A stretch of 64,000 nucleotides of DNA from Jonesia denitrificans DSM 20603. GTDB taxonomy: Bacteria > Actinomycetota > Actinomycetes > Actinomycetales > Cellulomonadaceae. The number at the start of each line of letters is the position of its first letter. Position 1 is the first letter of the stretch. The stretch is taken from assembly GCF_000024065.1 (NCBI RefSeq), contig NC_013174.1:558001-622000 (forward strand), written 5' to 3'. Below are positions 25,792-36,877 of this stretch, piece after piece. The notes beneath the pieces are model-generated. The model had not been told where the DNA came from. It saw only the letters and a list, made by a program, of their open reading frames with translations, and searched no databases. The position numbers and the translations under genes were made by a program.

Positions 25792-25920
25792 ATGACAGTC
25801 AACGGCGAACTGGTCCGTGGCGCTGTCCAGAGCAGAGGCTGGACACGCAACCACCCAGGCATCAGCCTGTTGAGTCACGCCCACCCGCACGCCCCCACTC
25901 TTCCCGCGACAAGGTGGTAG
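25792..25920 (+). CDS. Possible 42-residue leader peptide upstream of nuoA
   Basis: Short ORF in the 727-bp stretch between the cellulase and nuoA, which otherwise holds no convincing gene. ATG 25792 is preceded by GGGAGAGG with good spacing, and the TAG at 25918-25920 ends seven bases before the nuoA ATG, inside the purine-rich region that serves nuoA. The peptide starts MTVNGELVRG and ends ATRW, with no transmembrane segment and no recognised family. Translation to its stop would bring ribosomes to the nuoA start, so it may couple or control nuoA translation. The evidence is position and ribosome site only. Confidence 0.4.
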   Translation: MTVNGELVRGAVQSRGWTRNHPGISLLSHAHPHAPTLPATRW

Positions 25921-25927
25921 GAACGCC

Positions 25928-26290
25928 ATGACAAACCCCTACGTCCCGCTTCTCATCCTCATGGGCATTGCCCTGATCTTGGCTATCGGTGGGGTGGTAG
26001 CGAGCGCTCTCATCGGCCCAAAGAAATACAACAAAGCCAAACTAGAAGCCTATGAATGCGGGATCCAGCCCACACCGCACGCCGCAGAAGGTGGGAAATT
26101 CCCTGTCAAGTACTACCTCGTGGCAATGACCTTCATCGTTTTCGACATCGAAATCATCTTCCTCTACCCGTGGGCCGTCGACTTCGCGCACCTGGCAACC
26201 TTTGGTGTCGTCGCGATGCTCTCCTTCCTCGCCCTGATCACCGTGCCATTCTTGTACGAGTGGCGCCGTGGCGGATTCGACTGGGCTTAA
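25928..26290 (+). CDS. nuoA: NADH-quinone oxidoreductase subunit A
   Basis: Three-helix membrane subunit of complex I, 120 residues, at the junction of the peripheral and membrane arms. Helices are near residues 6-28, 65-85 and 92-110. The conserved loop AYECGIQP carries the Cys typical of NuoA/ND3, and FDIEIIFLYPWA is the second conserved block. First gene of an unbroken nuoA-N operon; AGGA precedes the ATG. Confidence 0.96.
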   Translation: MTNPYVPLLILMGIALILAIGGVVASALIGPKKYNKAKLEAYECGIQPTPHAAEGGKFPVKYYLVAMTFIVFDIEIIFLYPWAVDFAHLATFGVVAMLSFLALITVPFLYEWRRGGFDWA

Positions 26291-26311
26291 CCAGAAAGGC
26301 AGGCATAGACC

Positions 26312-26863
26312 ATGGCACACGATGACTCCACACCAGGGTTCTTCACCGCATCACTGGAAGACGTTGCTGGCCTCTTCCGTAAAGGATCGATGTGGCCGGT
26401 GACGTTCGGGCTAGCGTGCTGCGCAATCGAAATGATGGCGACAGCGTCCTCCCGCTTTGACGTTGCCCGGTTCGGGATGGAAGTGTTCCGCGCTTCCCCT
26501 CGTCAGGCTGACCTCATGATCGTGGCCGGCCGAGTGTCACAAAAAATGGCTCCAGTTGTCCGTCAGGTCTATGACCAAATGGCGGAACCCAAATGGGTCC
26601 TGTCCATGGGCGTGTGCGCATCGTCAGGCGGAATGTTCAACAACTACGCCATTGTGCAAGGTGTTGATCACATCGTCCCGGTCGACATTTACCTGCCAGG
26701 GTGTCCACCGAGACCAGAAATGCTCATCAACGCCATGCTGGAACTCCACAAACAAGTACAAGAACAACCTCTCTTTGGTAACCGTCGGGCCATCATCGAG
26801 AAAGTGGAGCGCGCTGCTCTCGATGCAACCCCCGTCTCCCAGATGAAAGGCCTGCTGGCATGA
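26312..26863 (+). CDS. nuoB: NADH-quinone oxidoreductase subunit B
   Basis: Peripheral-arm subunit holding cluster N2, the [4Fe-4S] centre that passes electrons to menaquinone. Ligands are the adjacent Cys36-Cys37 in GLACCAIE, Cys102 in GVCASSGG and Cys131 in LPGCPPRPE. 183 residues, normal length. AGAAAGGCAGG precedes the start, and the stop overlaps nuoC by four bases. Confidence 0.97.
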   Translation: MAHDDSTPGFFTASLEDVAGLFRKGSMWPVTFGLACCAIEMMATASSRFDVARFGMEVFRASPRQADLMIVAGRVSQKMAPVVRQVYDQMAEPKWVLSMGVCASSGGMFNNYAIVQGVDHIVPVDIYLPGCPPRPEMLINAMLELHKQVQEQPLFGNRRAIIEKVERAALDATPVSQMKGLLA

Positions 26864-27579
26864 GCGAGGTCACCGGCCCTCACCACCAACAACAACACAG
26901 CCCATCGTTGTTCAGCGACAACACCCACGAAGTTGTTGATGTCCGCCACGGGATGTTCGGCGTCCACGACGCCGGGGACACCTCCGGGTTTGGTGGCCTC
27001 ACACGGTACGTGGGAATCCCCAAATCCTCACCGCGGCCGCTGGGCGGATGGTTTGATGACGTCGTGGACATCCTCGATGAAATTATGGCCGAACACAACA
27101 TTTCTGGTGCAATCGAATCAGCAGTCGTCGACCGTGGCGAACTGACACTCTTCATCGCTCGCGAGCACCTCGTCGCAGTCAGCCAAGCTCTCCGTGACGA
27201 TCAAGACCTGCGCTTTGAACTGTCCCTCGGTGTGTCAGGTGTGCACTACCCTCACGATCAGGGACGCGAACTCCACGCGGTGTACCACCTCACCTCCGTC
27301 ACACATGGGCGTTCTCTTCGTCTCGAGGTTGCAGCACCAGAAACCGACCCCACCATCCCTTCCACTGTGTCGGTGTACCCGGGAAACGACTGGCACGAAC
27401 GTGAAACCTTTGACTTCTTCGGGATCAACTTCACCGGACGCGACGATCTCACCCGCATCGAAATGCCCGATGACTGGCCAGGCCACCCGCAGCGCAAAGA
27501 CTACCCACTTGGTGGCATTCCCGTGGAATACAAAGGCGCCACCATTCCTCCCGCAGACCAACGGAGGTCCTACTCATGA
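26860..27579 (+). CDS. nuoC: NADH-quinone oxidoreductase subunit C
   Basis: 30-kDa-type subunit of the peripheral arm, 239 residues. The family signature [15 protein letters not shown] and the C-terminal [15 protein letters not shown] are intact. It is a separate protein from NuoD, unlike the NuoCD fusion of E. coli. Starts in an ATGA overlap with nuoB and overlaps nuoD by four bases, implying coupled translation. Confidence 0.96.
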   Translation: MSEVTGPHHQQQHSPSLFSDNTHEVVDVRHGMFGVHDAGDTSGFGGLTRYVGIPKSSPRPLGGWFDDVVDILDEIMAEHNISGAIESAVVDRGELTLFIAREHLVAVSQALRDDQDLRFELSLGVSGVHYPHDQGRELHAVYHLTSVTHGRSLRLEVAAPETDPTIPSTVSVYPGNDWHERETFDFFGINFTGRDDLTRIEMPDDWPGHPQRKDYPLGGIPVEYKGATIPPADQRRSYS

Positions 27580-28916
27580 GTGCACCCACCCAAGGCCCCC
27601 ACGCCACCCGCAATGTCTTTGACACCGACGACGTCTCCTTCGAAGCAATGGGAGGCGACTGGGATGATGTCGCTGCACGCATCCGCGAACTCGGTGAAGA
27701 ACGCATCGTCGTTAATATGGGACCTCAACACCCCTCCACCCACGGTGTGCTGCGGCTCATGTTGGAAATGGACGGCGAATACGTCACTGAAGCGCGCGCA
27801 GGAGTCGGCTACCTGCACACGGGTATCGAAAAGAACATGGAGTACCGAACCTTCACTCAAGGTGTGACGTTCTGTACCCGCATGGACTACCTTGCCTCCT
27901 TCTTCCAAGAAGTTGCCTACTGCCTCGCGGTCGAAAGGCTCCTCGGAATAGAAGCACCCGAACGCGCGCAAATCATCCGCGTGATCCTCATGGAACTGAA
28001 CCGTATTTCCTCGCACTTCGTTTGCTTAGGAACAGGCGGAAACGAACTCGGGGCCACCACCGTGATGACAGCAGCCTTCACTGGTCGTGAAGAGATCCTT
28101 CGAATCTTCGAGTCCGCATCCGGGCTCCGCATGAACAATGCATTCATTCGGCCCGGGGGAGTAGCCCAAGACGTCCCCGCAGGGTTCGTGGACGAGGTGC
28201 GCTCACGGCTGCCAAAAATCGAAAAATACCTCACCGACCTCGCCGACCTGTGCCTAGGAAACCCCATCTTCAAACTCCGGACCGTCGGTGTCGGACACCT
28301 CAACCTCGCCGGAGCCATGGCGCTCGGCATCACCGGCCCCATTTTGCGGTCAGCCGGACTCCCATACGATGCCCGCAAAGCCAAACCCTACTGTGGGTAC
28401 GAAACCTACGACTTCGACATCCCAGTCTCCAACGACGCAGACTCCTACGCCCGGGTGGTCCTGCGAGCCGAAGAATGCTGGCAGTCACTGCGCATCATCC
28501 GTCAAGCACTCGACCGCCTTGACAACACCGCAGGAGCCCCCGTCATGGTCGAGGACAAAAAAATCGCCTGGCCCGCACAACTGGCAATCTCCTCCGACGG
28601 ACAAGGCAACTCCTTCGAACACATCCGAAAAATTATGGGCAGCTCCATGGAAGCCCTCATCCACCACTTCAAACTCGTCACCGAAGGGTTCCGAGTCCCG
28701 GCAGGCCAAGTCTGGCAAACCGTCGAACACCCCCGTGGAGAGCTTGGAGTTCACCTCGTCTCCGATGGCGGAACACGCCCCTACCGGGCGCACTTCCGTG
28801 ACCCGTCCTTCAATAACCTCCAAGCAACGTCCATCATGTGCGAAGGCGGCCAGGTCGCTGACGTCGTTGTTGCCGTGGCTTCAATTGACCCCGTGATGGG
28901 AGGCGTCGACCGATGA
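27576..28916 (+). CDS. nuoD: NADH-quinone oxidoreductase subunit D
   Basis: 49-kDa-type subunit that forms the quinone pocket with Nuo[17 protein letters not shown] is the conserved N-terminal motif containing the quinone-site histidines, [10 protein letters not shown] follows, and the C-terminus ends in DPVMGGVDR as in nearly all NuoD. 446 residues. Confidence 0.97.
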   Translation: MSAPTQGPHATRNVFDTDDVSFEAMGGDWDDVAARIRELGEERIVVNMGPQHPSTHGVLRLMLEMDGEYVTEARAGVGYLHTGIEKNMEYRTFTQGVTFCTRMDYLASFFQEVAYCLAVERLLGIEAPERAQIIRVILMELNRISSHFVCLGTGGNELGATTVMTAAFTGREEILRIFESASGLRMNNAFIRPGGVAQDVPAGFVDEVRSRLPKIEKYLTDLADLCLGNPIFKLRTVGVGHLNLAGAMALGITGPILRSAGLPYDARKAKPYCGYETYDFDIPVSNDADSYARVVLRAEECWQSLRIIRQALDRLDNTAGAPVMVEDKKIAWPAQLAISSDGQGNSFEHIRKIMGSSMEALIHHFKLVTEGFRVPAGQVWQTVEHPRGELGVHLVSDGGTRPYRAHFRDPSFNNLQATSIMCEGGQVADVVVAVASIDPVMGGVDR

Positions 28917-29722
28917 CAACAGATGCACAGACACCCAAACCCCGTGCAGTAGGATACGAACCCGAGACCCTGGAACAACTCTGCACGGACGCAGCAACAA
29001 TCATGGGACGCTACCCCAACGCACGCTCAGCGCTCCTGCCCATGCTGCATCTTGTCCAATCCGTCGACGGGTACGTCACCCGCCGAGGTATCCAATTCTG
29101 CGCAGACCAACTCGACCTCACCGCCGCCGAGGTGTCCGCAGTCGCCACCTTCTACACCCAATACAAACGCCGCCCCAACGGTGATTACACCGTCGGCGTG
29201 TGCACCAACACACTGTGCGCTGTCATGGGCGGAGACGCCATCTACGAAGAACTCTCCACCTACCTCGGCATCGGTCACGACGAAACCACCGACGACGGGA
29301 AAATCACCCTCGAACGGGTCGAATGCAACGCAGGCTGCGACTACGCGCCTGTCGTCATGGTTAACTGGGAATTCTTCGACAACCAAACCCCAGACAGCAT
29401 GAAAAAGATCGTCGACGAACTCCGGCTCGGAAACGACGTCACTCCAAGTCGTGGCCCCACGAAAGTGTGCGACTTCAAACACGTCTCACGAGTCCTTGCA
29501 GGGTTCAACGACGGCCTTGCCGACCAAGGACCCGGCGCAGGTGACGCCTCAATCCAAGGGACGCGCATCGCGAAACACAGCAGTGACCACACCACAAAGC
29601 AGCCCTCCGCAACCACCACCCCAGACGCAAGCGAACCACACACCGGTGACAAAGGGTCCTCCGCAGAACGACCCACCCCCCAAGGAACACCCACGAGCGA
29701 CGACGGGAAGGACCTGACATGA
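28913..29722 (+). CDS. nuoE: NADH-quinone oxidoreductase subunit E with long disordered tail
   Basis: 24-kDa-type subunit of the NADH dehydrogenase module, thioredoxin-like, binding [2Fe-2S] cluster N1a through Cys97, Cys102, Cys138 and Cys142. Homology ends near residue 200. The last 70 or so residues are low complexity, rich in Thr, Pro, Ser and Asp, with no recognised domain; E. coli NuoE has 166 residues in all. Overlaps nuoD and nuoF by four bases each. Confidence 0.94.
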   Translation: MTTDAQTPKPRAVGYEPETLEQLCTDAATIMGRYPNARSALLPMLHLVQSVDGYVTRRGIQFCADQLDLTAAEVSAVATFYTQYKRRPNGDYTVGVCTNTLCAVMGGDAIYEELSTYLGIGHDETTDDGKITLERVECNAGCDYAPVVMVNWEFFDNQTPDSMKKIVDELRLGNDVTPSRGPTKVCDFKHVSRVLAGFNDGLADQGPGAGDASIQGTRIAKHSSDHTTKQPSATTTPDASEPHTGDKGSSAERPTPQGTPTSDDGKDLT

Positions 29723-31065
29723 GCACCGTCGGGCTATCACCTGTTCTCACCGAATTCTGGGACCACCCACAGTCCTGGACCATGGACACCTACCTTGACC
29801 ATGGTGGATACGAAGGCTTGAAAAAAGCCCTCACCATGGACCCTGCAGCCATCGTCCAAGAAGTGAAAGACTCCGGTCTGCGTGGTCGTGGGGGAGCAGG
29901 ATTCCCCACCGGGATGAAGTGGGGCTTCCTCCCACCAGACGACGGCGGACCACGATACCTGGTCGTCAACGCAGACGAATCAGAACCAGGAACCTGCAAA
30001 GACATCCCCCTCATGATGGCCACCCCACAGTTCCTCATCGAAGGGGTCATCATCACCTCCTTCGCGATCGGTTGCCGCCACGCCTTCATTTACGTCCGTG
30101 GAGAAGTCGTCCACGTCTACCGCCGACTCCTCAAAGCAGTCGAAGAGGCCTACGACCGAGGATTCCTCGGGGACAACATCCTTGGAAGCGGGTACTCCCT
30201 GGACGTCACCGTCCACGCAGGTGCTGGAGCCTACATTTGTGGTGAAGAAACGGCACTCCTTGACTCCCTCGAAGGTCGCCGCGGGCAACCTCGCCTCAAG
30301 CCGCCCTTCCCCGCTGTCGCCGGGCTCTACGCACGGCCCACCGTGGTCAACAACGTGGAATCAGTGGCCTCAGTTCCGCAAATCATTGCCCGCGGCGCCT
30401 CCTGGTTTACCTCTCTGGGAACCGAAAAGTCCGCCGGACATGGACTGTTCTCCTTGTCAGGACACGTTGAACGCCCAGGACAATACGAAGCGCCACTGGG
30501 AATCACTCTGCGTGAACTCCTCGACATGGCTGGTGGAATCCGAGGTGGACGTCAACTGAAGTTCTGGACCCCCGGTGGCTCCTCCACCCCCATCTTCACC
30601 GCCGACCACCTCGACACCCCCCTCGACTACGAATCTGTGGGTGCCGCAGGCTCAATGCTCGGTACCAGAGCCCTGCAAATCTTTGACGACACCACCTCCG
30701 TGGTCCGCGCAGTGACCCGCTGGACAGAGTTCTACGCCCACGAATCCTGTGGAAAATGCACCCCATGTCGAGAAGGAACCTACTGGCTCAAACAAGTGCT
30801 ACGCCGAATCGAAGCAGGACAGGGCACCCAAGGAGACATTGAGAAACTCCTCGACCTGTGCGACAACATCCTTGGACGGGCGTTTTGTGCACTCGGCGAC
30901 GGTGCCACCTCATGTATTACATCCGCCATCCAGTACTTCCGTGACGAATTCGAAGCAGGGATGCACACCCCCGCATGGGAACTGTTCCCACCAGAACGCT
31001 CTGCTCTCTTTGACTACCAACCGCGGAACCGTGACGCCCTTGCCGCAGCAGGAGACCACTCATGA
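29719..31065 (+). CDS. nuoF: NADH-quinone oxidoreductase subunit F
   Basis: 51-kDa-type subunit that binds NADH and FMN and holds cluster N3. The flavin/NADH glycine loop [11 protein letters not shown] begins near residue 55, with [12 protein letters not shown] further on. N3 ligands are Cys344, Cys347 and Cys350 in [11 protein letters not shown] and Cys390 in FCALGDG. 448 residues. Confidence 0.97.
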   Translation: MSTVGLSPVLTEFWDHPQSWTMDTYLDHGGYEGLKKALTMDPAAIVQEVKDSGLRGRGGAGFPTGMKWGFLPPDDGGPRYLVVNADESEPGTCKDIPLMMATPQFLIEGVIITSFAIGCRHAFIYVRGEVVHVYRRLLKAVEEAYDRGFLGDNILGSGYSLDVTVHAGAGAYICGEETALLDSLEGRRGQPRLKPPFPAVAGLYARPTVVNNVESVASVPQIIARGASWFTSLGTEKSAGHGLFSLSGHVERPGQYEAPLGITLRELLDMAGGIRGGRQLKFWTPGGSSTPIFTADHLDTPLDYESVGAAGSMLGTRALQIFDDTTSVVRAVTRWTEFYAHESCGKCTPCREGTYWLKQVLRRIEAGQGTQGDIEKLLDLCDNILGRAFCALGDGATSCITSAIQYFRDEFEAGMHTPAWELFPPERSALFDYQPRNRDALAAAGDHS

Positions 31066-33650
31066 GTGATGACATCACCATCAACATTGACGGCATCGAC
31101 ACCTCGGTGCCCCGCGGAACCCTCGTCATCCGGGCAGCAGAAAAACTCGGAATCGACATCCCACGTTTTTGCGACCACCCGCTCCTGGAGCCAGCAGGCG
31201 CCTGCCGCCAATGCCTCGTCGACGTCGAAATGCCCGACCGTGAAGGCAACCTGCGGCCCATGCCCAAACCCCAAGCATCCTGCACCCTGGCAGCAAGCGA
31301 CGGAATGGTCATCCGCACCCAGCTGACCTCGCCCACCGCAGACAAGGCACAAAAAGGCGTGCTCGAACTGCTCCTCATTAACCACCCACTCGACTGCCCC
31401 ATCTGCGACAAGGGAGGGGAGTGCCCACTACAAAACCAAGCACTCTCTCACGGCCACCCAGACTCACGGTTCACCGACGTCAAACGAACCTTCCCTAAAC
31501 CCATCAACGTCTCCACCCAAATCTTGCTCGACCGAGAACGGTGTGTCCTGTGTCAACGATGCACCCGCTTCTCCAAACAAATCGCCGGTGACGCATTCAT
31601 TGATCTCCAAAAACGCGGCGCCATGCAACAAATTGGCCGATTTGACGCCACAGTCCTGGGCTTCGACGATGACTACCAACTCGATGGCCTCAGCGACGAC
31701 GCCACTGCACTCGCTGGCCCCGACCTCCCCGTTGGTCCAGCAGAACTCGACGAAGCAGGCGACACATTCTCCTCCTACTTCTCCGGCAACACCATCCAAA
31801 TCTGCCCTGTCGGTGCCCTGACATCGGCGGCCTACCGATTCCGGGCGCGCCCCTTCGACCTGGTGTCCACACCTGCAATTGCAGAACACGACTCCAGCGG
31901 ATCCGCGATCCGCGTCGATCACCGGCGTGGCAGCGTCCTACGACGCCTCGCCGGCAACGACCCAGCCGTCAACGAAGAATGGATCACTGACAAAGACCGA
32001 TTCGCCTTCACCTGGCACACCGCACCGGGCCGCATCACCACCCCCATGGTTCGCGAACGCGGCACCGACGGATTCCGTGGCGAACTACGAGAAGCATCAT
32101 GGAATGAAGCGTTACAACTCGCAGCCCGCGGTCTCACACAAGCAGCCAACCCAGACACCACAACTCATGCTGGAGTGCTTACCGGTGGGCGACTGACCAT
32201 CGAAGACTCTTACGCCTACGCAACATTTGCACGCGTTGCGCTCGGCACCAACGACATCGATGCGCGCGCCCGAGTGGCCAGCACCGAAGAAGAACACTTC
32301 CTCGGGGCACACATCGCCGGGCGCGGGGTCACCGTGACCTTTGCTGACCTGGAACAAGCAGCCCACGTCGTTCTCGTCGGGTACGAACCCGAAGAGGAAG
32401 GAGGGGTTGTCTTCCTGCGGCTACGCAAAGCCGCCCGAACCGGCACCTTACGCACCTGGGCAATTGCGCCCTTCGCCAGTCGAGGACTGCAGCGCATCGA
32501 CAATTCCACGCTGCTTGCCACCCGCCCTGGTGACGAAGCAACAGTCCTTCACCAACTCGCACACACCGATGAAGCCCCCGCCGAGATCGTTGACCTTCGC
32601 ACCGCACTCCATGACGCAGGAAAAGACGCGATCATCGTTGTTGGCGAACGCCTCGCCGGGGTCCCCGGTGCATACAGTGCACTGACGACACTCACTCAGG
32701 CCACCGGTGCCCGAGTGGCTTGGATCCCACGGCGCATCGGTGAACGAGCAGCCCTCGAGATGGGTGCCCTGCCCACCCTCCTCCCCGGAGGACGCCCCGT
32801 GACCGACCCGTCAGCTCGGGTGGACCTGGCAGCCCACTGGGGTGTAGACACTCTCCCCAGCCAGCCGGGTCGCTCCACCAGCGAGATCCTTGCGGCACTG
32901 TCCAGTGGAGAACTCAATTCGGTGCTCATTGGTGGTCTTGAACTAGCAGACCTTCCCGACCCTGACGCCGCACGGAACGCACTAGACGTTGCCGACTTTG
33001 TCGTCTCTCTCGAAGTGCGCCACTCCGACGTCACACCCTATGCCGACGTCATCCTGCCCGTCGCACCCCCGTCAGAAAAAGCAGGAGCCTACTGGAACTG
33101 GGAAGGACGAGTACGCACCTTCGGGCAAGCACTCACCACCAACGCGCTACCCGATCACCGGGTTCTCGCAATGCTCGCTGACACCATCGGGCGCCCCACC
33201 GGCACCCACACACTCACCGAGGTGAGAGCCCACATCGATGCGCTTGGCCCGTGGGACGGAACTCGTCTTGAGACGCCGCACACCCCGGCACCCTCGCACA
33301 TAGCCCTTCACCAAGGAGAAGCGATCCTTGCCACCTGGCACCTCCTCCTCGACGATGGAGCCCTCCAGGTCGGCGAACGTTTCCTCGCAGGAACAGCAAA
33401 AACACCAGTCGCACGCATCAGTGCAGATACAGCCGCGGCCATCGGAGTGACTGACGGACACCCTGTCACTGTCTCCACCCCCCGCGGTTCCATCACGCTA
33501 CCCGCAGCGATCACCACAATGCCCCGCGACGTGGTCTGGTTGCCGCAACGATCCCCCGGATCACACGTGTACACCACGCTCGGTGCAACTGCCGGGGACC
33601 GTGTCACTCTCACGCCAGGCACACCGGAGACAGAAGGGAAGGACCAGTGA
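31062..33650 (+). CDS. nuoG: NADH-quinone oxidoreductase subunit G
   Basis: 75-kDa-type iron-sulfur subunit, 862 residues. The N-terminal ferredoxin domain binds a [2Fe-2S] cluster ([16 protein letters not shown]), followed by the His-Cys motif near [15 protein letters not shown], a [4Fe-4S] site in [12 protein letters not shown] and the molybdopterin-oxidoreductase-like region that begins near [12 protein letters not shown]. The molybdopterin domain has no cofactor in complex I. Starts in an ATGA overlap with nuoF. Confidence 0.96.
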   Translation: MSDDITINIDGIDTSVPRGTLVIRAAEKLGIDIPRFCDHPLLEPAGACRQCLVDVEMPDREGNLRPMPKPQASCTLAASDGMVIRTQLTSPTADKAQKGVLELLLINHPLDCPICDKGGECPLQNQALSHGHPDSRFTDVKRTFPKPINVSTQILLDRERCVLCQRCTRFSKQIAGDAFIDLQKRGAMQQIGRFDATVLGFDDDYQLDGLSDDATALAGPDLPVGPAELDEAGDTFSSYFSGNTIQICPVGALTSAAYRFRARPFDLVSTPAIAEHDSSGSAIRVDHRRGSVLRRLAGNDPAVNEEWITDKDRFAFTWHTAPGRITTPMVRERGTDGFRGELREASWNEALQLAARGLTQAANPDTTTHAGVLTGGRLTIEDSYAYATFARVALGTNDIDARARVASTEEEHFLGAHIAGRGVTVTFADLEQAAHVVLVGYEPEEEGGVVFLRLRKAARTGTLRTWAIAPFASRGLQRIDNSTLLATRPGDEATVLHQLAHTDEAPAEIVDLRTALHDAGKDAIIVVGERLAGVPGAYSALTTLTQATGARVAWIPRRIGERAALEMGALPTLLPGGRPVTDPSARVDLAAHWGVDTLPSQPGRSTSEILAALSSGELNSVLIGGLELADLPDPDAARNALDVADFVVSLEVRHSDVTPYADVILPVAPPSEKAGAYWNWEGRVRTFGQALTTNALPDHRVLAMLADTIGRPTGTHTLTEVRAHIDALGPWDGTRLETPHTPAPSHIALHQGEAILATWHLLLDDGALQVGERFLAGTAKTPVARISADTAAAIGVTDGHPVTVSTPRGSITLPAAITTMPRDVVWLPQRSPGSHVYTTLGATAGDRVTLTPGTPETEGKDQ

Positions 33651-34987
33651 TGGCTGACTTCTCGACCGACACACTCATCACATCCATCATCAAAGCTGTC
33701 CTCATCGTTGTTTTCCTCTTGCTCTCCGTTCTCATCGCAATCTGGTTTGAACGCAAAGTCATTGGACGCATGCAGGAACGCCCAGGACCCAACGTGCACG
33801 GCCCATTCGGATTACTCCAGTCCCTCTTCGACGCCATGAAACTCCTCATTAAAGAGGACATCACCGTCAAAGCGGCCGACAAGGTCGTGTACATCCTGGC
33901 CCCCATGATCTCGGTGTTTTGTGCGCTACTCGTCTTCGCGGTCATCCCGCTCGGACCAGAAGTACGCATCCCCTTCACCGACATCATCACCCCACTGCAA
34001 CTCACTGACTTCCCTGTTGCCACGCTGTATATCCTTGCGTGTGCATCCGTGGGGGTCTACGGCATTGTCCTTGGTGGCTGGTCCTCCGGCTCCACCTACC
34101 CGCTGCTTGGATCCGTGCGATCCACCGCACAAGTGATCAGCTACGAGCTTGCCATGGGCCTGTCCCTGGTCTCGGTCTTCATCATGGCTGGGTCAATGTC
34201 CACCTCCCAGATCGTGGACAGCCAAGACACCATGTGGTGGCTGTTCCCGCTTTTTCCAGCATTCATCATTTACGTCATTTCCATGATGGGCGAGGTCAAC
34301 CGCCTCCCCTTCGACCTTCCCGAGGCCGGAGGGGAACTGGTCTCCGGGTACATGACCGAATACTCCTCGATGAAGTTTGCGTGGTTCTTCCTCGCCGAAT
34401 ACATCAACATGCTCAACGTATCCGCAGTCGCAACAACACTCTTCCTTGGCGGATACCATGCTCCCTGGCCCATCTCGCAGATCAACGACGGCATGTTTGA
34501 CCAAGGATGGTGGGGGTTGCTGTGGTTCCTCATCAAACTGTGGGGTTTCATGTTCTTCTTCGTGTGGGTTCGAGGGACAGTGGTTCGCTTCCGCTACGAC
34601 CAGTTCATGATTTTCGGATGGAAAGTCCTCATCCCATTCGCTCTTGGGTGGATTTTCATCCTCGCTGCTTTCCGCGGTGTCCAAGAGTTCGGGAATATTG
34701 ACGCCCGTCCAATCCTCTTTGCCATCGCAGCGATCGCTGCGGTGTTGCTCGTGGTCACACTCATCATTGACCAACGGACGAGTGCGCGCAGCCAACCGGA
34801 GCGTGCATCGGCAAACACGAACGAGAACGAACCCCCATTCGATGCGTTCGCCAACGGGTACCCGGTGCCACCACTACCCGGACAAACCCTGCCACCGTCA
34901 CCACGTGCAGCGCGCCGCGCTGCGCAGCCAGCGACCCGCACAGCACAAGTGGAATCCACCGGCCAGGAGGACAACGATGACAACTGA
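33650..34987 (+). CDS. nuoH: NADH-quinone oxidoreductase subunit H with C-terminal extension
   Basis: Membrane subunit that forms the entrance of the quinone chamber. Eight helices; conserved acidic loop motifs [15 protein letters not shown] and [19 protein letters not shown] are intact. Homology ends near residue 385; the remaining 60 residues are a hydrophilic Pro/Ala/Arg-rich tail not present in E. coli NuoH but common in actinobacteria. ATG 33650 shares its A with the nuoG stop (TGATG). Confidence 0.95.
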   Translation: MADFSTDTLITSIIKAVLIVVFLLLSVLIAIWFERKVIGRMQERPGPNVHGPFGLLQSLFDAMKLLIKEDITVKAADKVVYILAPMISVFCALLVFAVIPLGPEVRIPFTDIITPLQLTDFPVATLYILACASVGVYGIVLGGWSSGSTYPLLGSVRSTAQVISYELAMGLSLVSVFIMAGSMSTSQIVDSQDTMWWLFPLFPAFIIYVISMMGEVNRLPFDLPEAGGELVSGYMTEYSSMKFAWFFLAEYINMLNVSAVATTLFLGGYHAPWPISQINDGMFDQGWWGLLWFLIKLWGFMFFFVWVRGTVVRFRYDQFMIFGWKVLIPFALGWIFILAAFRGVQEFGNIDARPILFAIAAIAAVLLVVTLIIDQRTSARSQPERASANTNENEPPFDAFANGYPVPPLPGQTLPPSPRAARRAAQPATRTAQVESTGQEDNDDN

Positions 34988-35717
34988 CGGTCTCACCCCC
35001 AATGAACTCCCCGGCGTTGCCGACTATGAATCTGCGATGCCGCCAGCCGGCCCTATGAAAAAACTCCTTGCGCCTGTCGCAGGGTTTGGCGTCACCCTCA
35101 ACTCCTTCTTCAGCCCCACAGTTACTGAACAGTACCCATTCGAAAAAGTCCCCACGAAGCCGCGGTATCACGGTCGCCACCAACTCAACCGGTACCCTGA
35201 TGGTCTGGAAAAATGCATTGGCTGCGAACTGTGTGCGTGGGCTTGCCCAGCTGACGCAATCTATGTTGAGGGCGGCTCCAACGCCGAGCTCCCCGACGGA
35301 GCGCACATGTCACCGGGAGAGCGGTACGGCAAGGTCTACCAAATCAACTACTTACGGTGCATTTTTTGTGGGCTGTGCATCGAAGCGTGTCCCACCCGTG
35401 CGCTCACCATGACGAACGACTATGAGCTTGCTGGTCCCACCCGTGAAGGGATGATCTACGAGAAACAGGACCTTCTCGCTCCACTGGTTGACGGCATGCT
35501 CGCTGCGCCGCACCCCATGGCTCCGGGCACCAAAGACACGAACTATTACCGCGGTGAGGTGAACGGGCCCACCACGGAACAAGTGGATTGGGTCGCCGAG
35601 CATCGTCCCGATGACGCCACACTTGATGGCGCCAGGTCTGCTGTCACCACACCTGGTGGGGCCAACGGGTCGGTGTCAAACCCTGCTGCCATGGATGAAA
35701 AGACGGTGACCCGATGA
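34977..35717 (+). CDS. nuoI: NADH-quinone oxidoreductase subunit I
   Basis: TYKY-type ferredoxin subunit carrying two [4Fe-4S] clusters (N6a, N6b) through Cys80, 83, 86, 90 and Cys128, 131, 134, 138. I start at ATG 34977, after CAGGAGGACA; the frame is open much further upstream but inside nuoH. The 246 residues include a tail of about 60 residues beyond the ferredoxin fold. Overlaps nuoH by 11 bases. Confidence 0.95.
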   Translation: MTTDGLTPNELPGVADYESAMPPAGPMKKLLAPVAGFGVTLNSFFSPTVTEQYPFEKVPTKPRYHGRHQLNRYPDGLEKCIGCELCAWACPADAIYVEGGSNAELPDGAHMSPGERYGKVYQINYLRCIFCGLCIEACPTRALTMTNDYELAGPTREGMIYEKQDLLAPLVDGMLAAPHPMAPGTKDTNYYRGEVNGPTTEQVDWVAEHRPDDATLDGARSAVTTPGGANGSVSNPAAMDEKTVTR

Positions 35718-36562
35718 CCTCCACAGCTGAAGCCGTCCTATTTTGGTCGCTTGCACCATTGATGGTGCTCGCAGCGATGGGCCTGCTCTTTGCGCGCAAA
35801 GCCGTTCATGCAACCATCAGCGTGGTGTTTGTCATGATCAGCCTTGCGGTCTTGTACGTAGCAAATGAGGCGCCGTTCTTGGGGATCGCCCAGGTCGTTG
35901 TTTACACCGGTGCGATCATGATGTTGTTCTTGTTTGTCATCATGCTTGTGGGTGTGGGAGCGTCTGATTCCCTTGTGGAAACGGTCCGAGGCCAACGGTT
36001 CATTGGTGTGTTGTTTGCTGGCGGGTTGGCCATTATATTGCTGGCTTTCCTTGGGCGGCTCACAGTTGGTCCGGGTGTGGGGCATGAGGCGACTGTGGCC
36101 GACAACCCCACCGCGATCGCTCGGGTTCTCCTGGGTAACTTTGTGTTTCCCCTGGAACTGGTGGGTGTGTTGCTTGTGACGGCCGCACTAGCTGCGTTGT
36201 CGTTGACGCACCAGCGTAGGTTGCGTGACCGGGTGTCTCAAAAAGACCTTGCCGATGCGCGGGTTGCGCAGGGCCGCCGTCTCACTCCGCTGCCAAGCCC
36301 GGGTGTGTTTGCTGGACGTAACGCTATGGATGTGCCTGCTCTTGATCCGCACGGGCGGCCGGTGGAGTCATCGGTCTCACGGGTGCTGCGGGCGCGTGGT
36401 CAGGAACGTGACGCTTTTGTTGACCCAGAGATTATTGAGGTGACTGAGGCGTCACGGCCGGCTGTGGGTACGTGGGATCGACCTGAGCGCGGAAGTGATT
36501 CGGCTGAGTCGGCTGCGAGCGAGGGTGATAGCAACACCCGGGAAGAGTCGGGGGAGAAATAA
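35714..36562 (+). CDS. nuoJ: NADH-quinone oxidoreductase subunit J
   Basis: Five-helix membrane subunit. Helix 3 contains [16 protein letters not shown] with the pi-bulge region conserved in ND6/NuoJ. Homology stops near residue 165; the remaining 115 residues are hydrophilic and charged, an extension often seen in actinobacterial NuoJ. Starts in an ATGA overlap with nuoI. Confidence 0.94.
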   Translation: MTSTAEAVLFWSLAPLMVLAAMGLLFARKAVHATISVVFVMISLAVLYVANEAPFLGIAQVVVYTGAIMMLFLFVIMLVGVGASDSLVETVRGQRFIGVLFAGGLAIILLAFLGRLTVGPGVGHEATVADNPTAIARVLLGNFVFPLELVGVLLVTAALAALSLTHQRRLRDRVSQKDLADARVAQGRRLTPLPSPGVFAGRNAMDVPALDPHGRPVESSVSRVLRARGQERDAFVDPEIIEVTEASRPAVGTWDRPERGSDSAESAASEGDSNTREESGEK

Positions 36563-36861
36563 TGGAGTACTCGAACTACTTATATCTCGCCGTCATCTTG
36601 TTTTCGATCGGCGGTGCAACGGTGTTGTTGCGGCGAAACGCGATCATCGTGTTTATGGGCATCGAACTCATGCTTAATGCCGCAAACCTTGCATTTGTGA
36701 CGTTTTCGCGTATGCACGGGGATGTGTCTGGTCAGGTGGTCGCGTTCTTCGTGATGACTGTGGCCGCAGCCGAGGTTGTTGTGGGACTTGCCATTATCGT
36801 GTCCATTTATCGATCACGCAGGACGGTGTCGGTTGACGACATCAGCCTGCTGAAGAACTAG
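36562..36861 (+). CDS. nuoK: NADH-quinone oxidoreductase subunit K
   Basis: Three-helix membrane subunit of 99 residues, part of the proton-pumping E-channel. The conserved glutamates lie in [14 protein letters not shown] and [12 protein letters not shown]. Its ATG shares the A of the nuoJ stop. Confidence 0.96.
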   Translation: MEYSNYLYLAVILFSIGGATVLLRRNAIIVFMGIELMLNAANLAFVTFSRMHGDVSGQVVAFFVMTVAAAEVVVGLAIIVSIYRSRRTVSVDDISLLKN

Positions 36862-36877
36862 CCACAGGGAGTCACCC

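Larger units (their letters stand above)
25201..25927. other. 727-bp region between the cellulase gene and nuoA
   Basis: No long gene is supported on either strand. It holds the cellulase operator-like site (25345-25356), a long imperfect hairpin between GAAGGG (25511) and CCCTTC (25559-25564), the iron-box-like site, the candidate nuo promoter, three leader stems and a 42-residue ORF. Confidence 0.7.

Noticed and set aside
25494-25862. 122-codon minus-strand frame in the nuo leader region
   Set aside because: No recognisable domain, biased composition, no ribosome site; the leader features on the other strand explain the region better.
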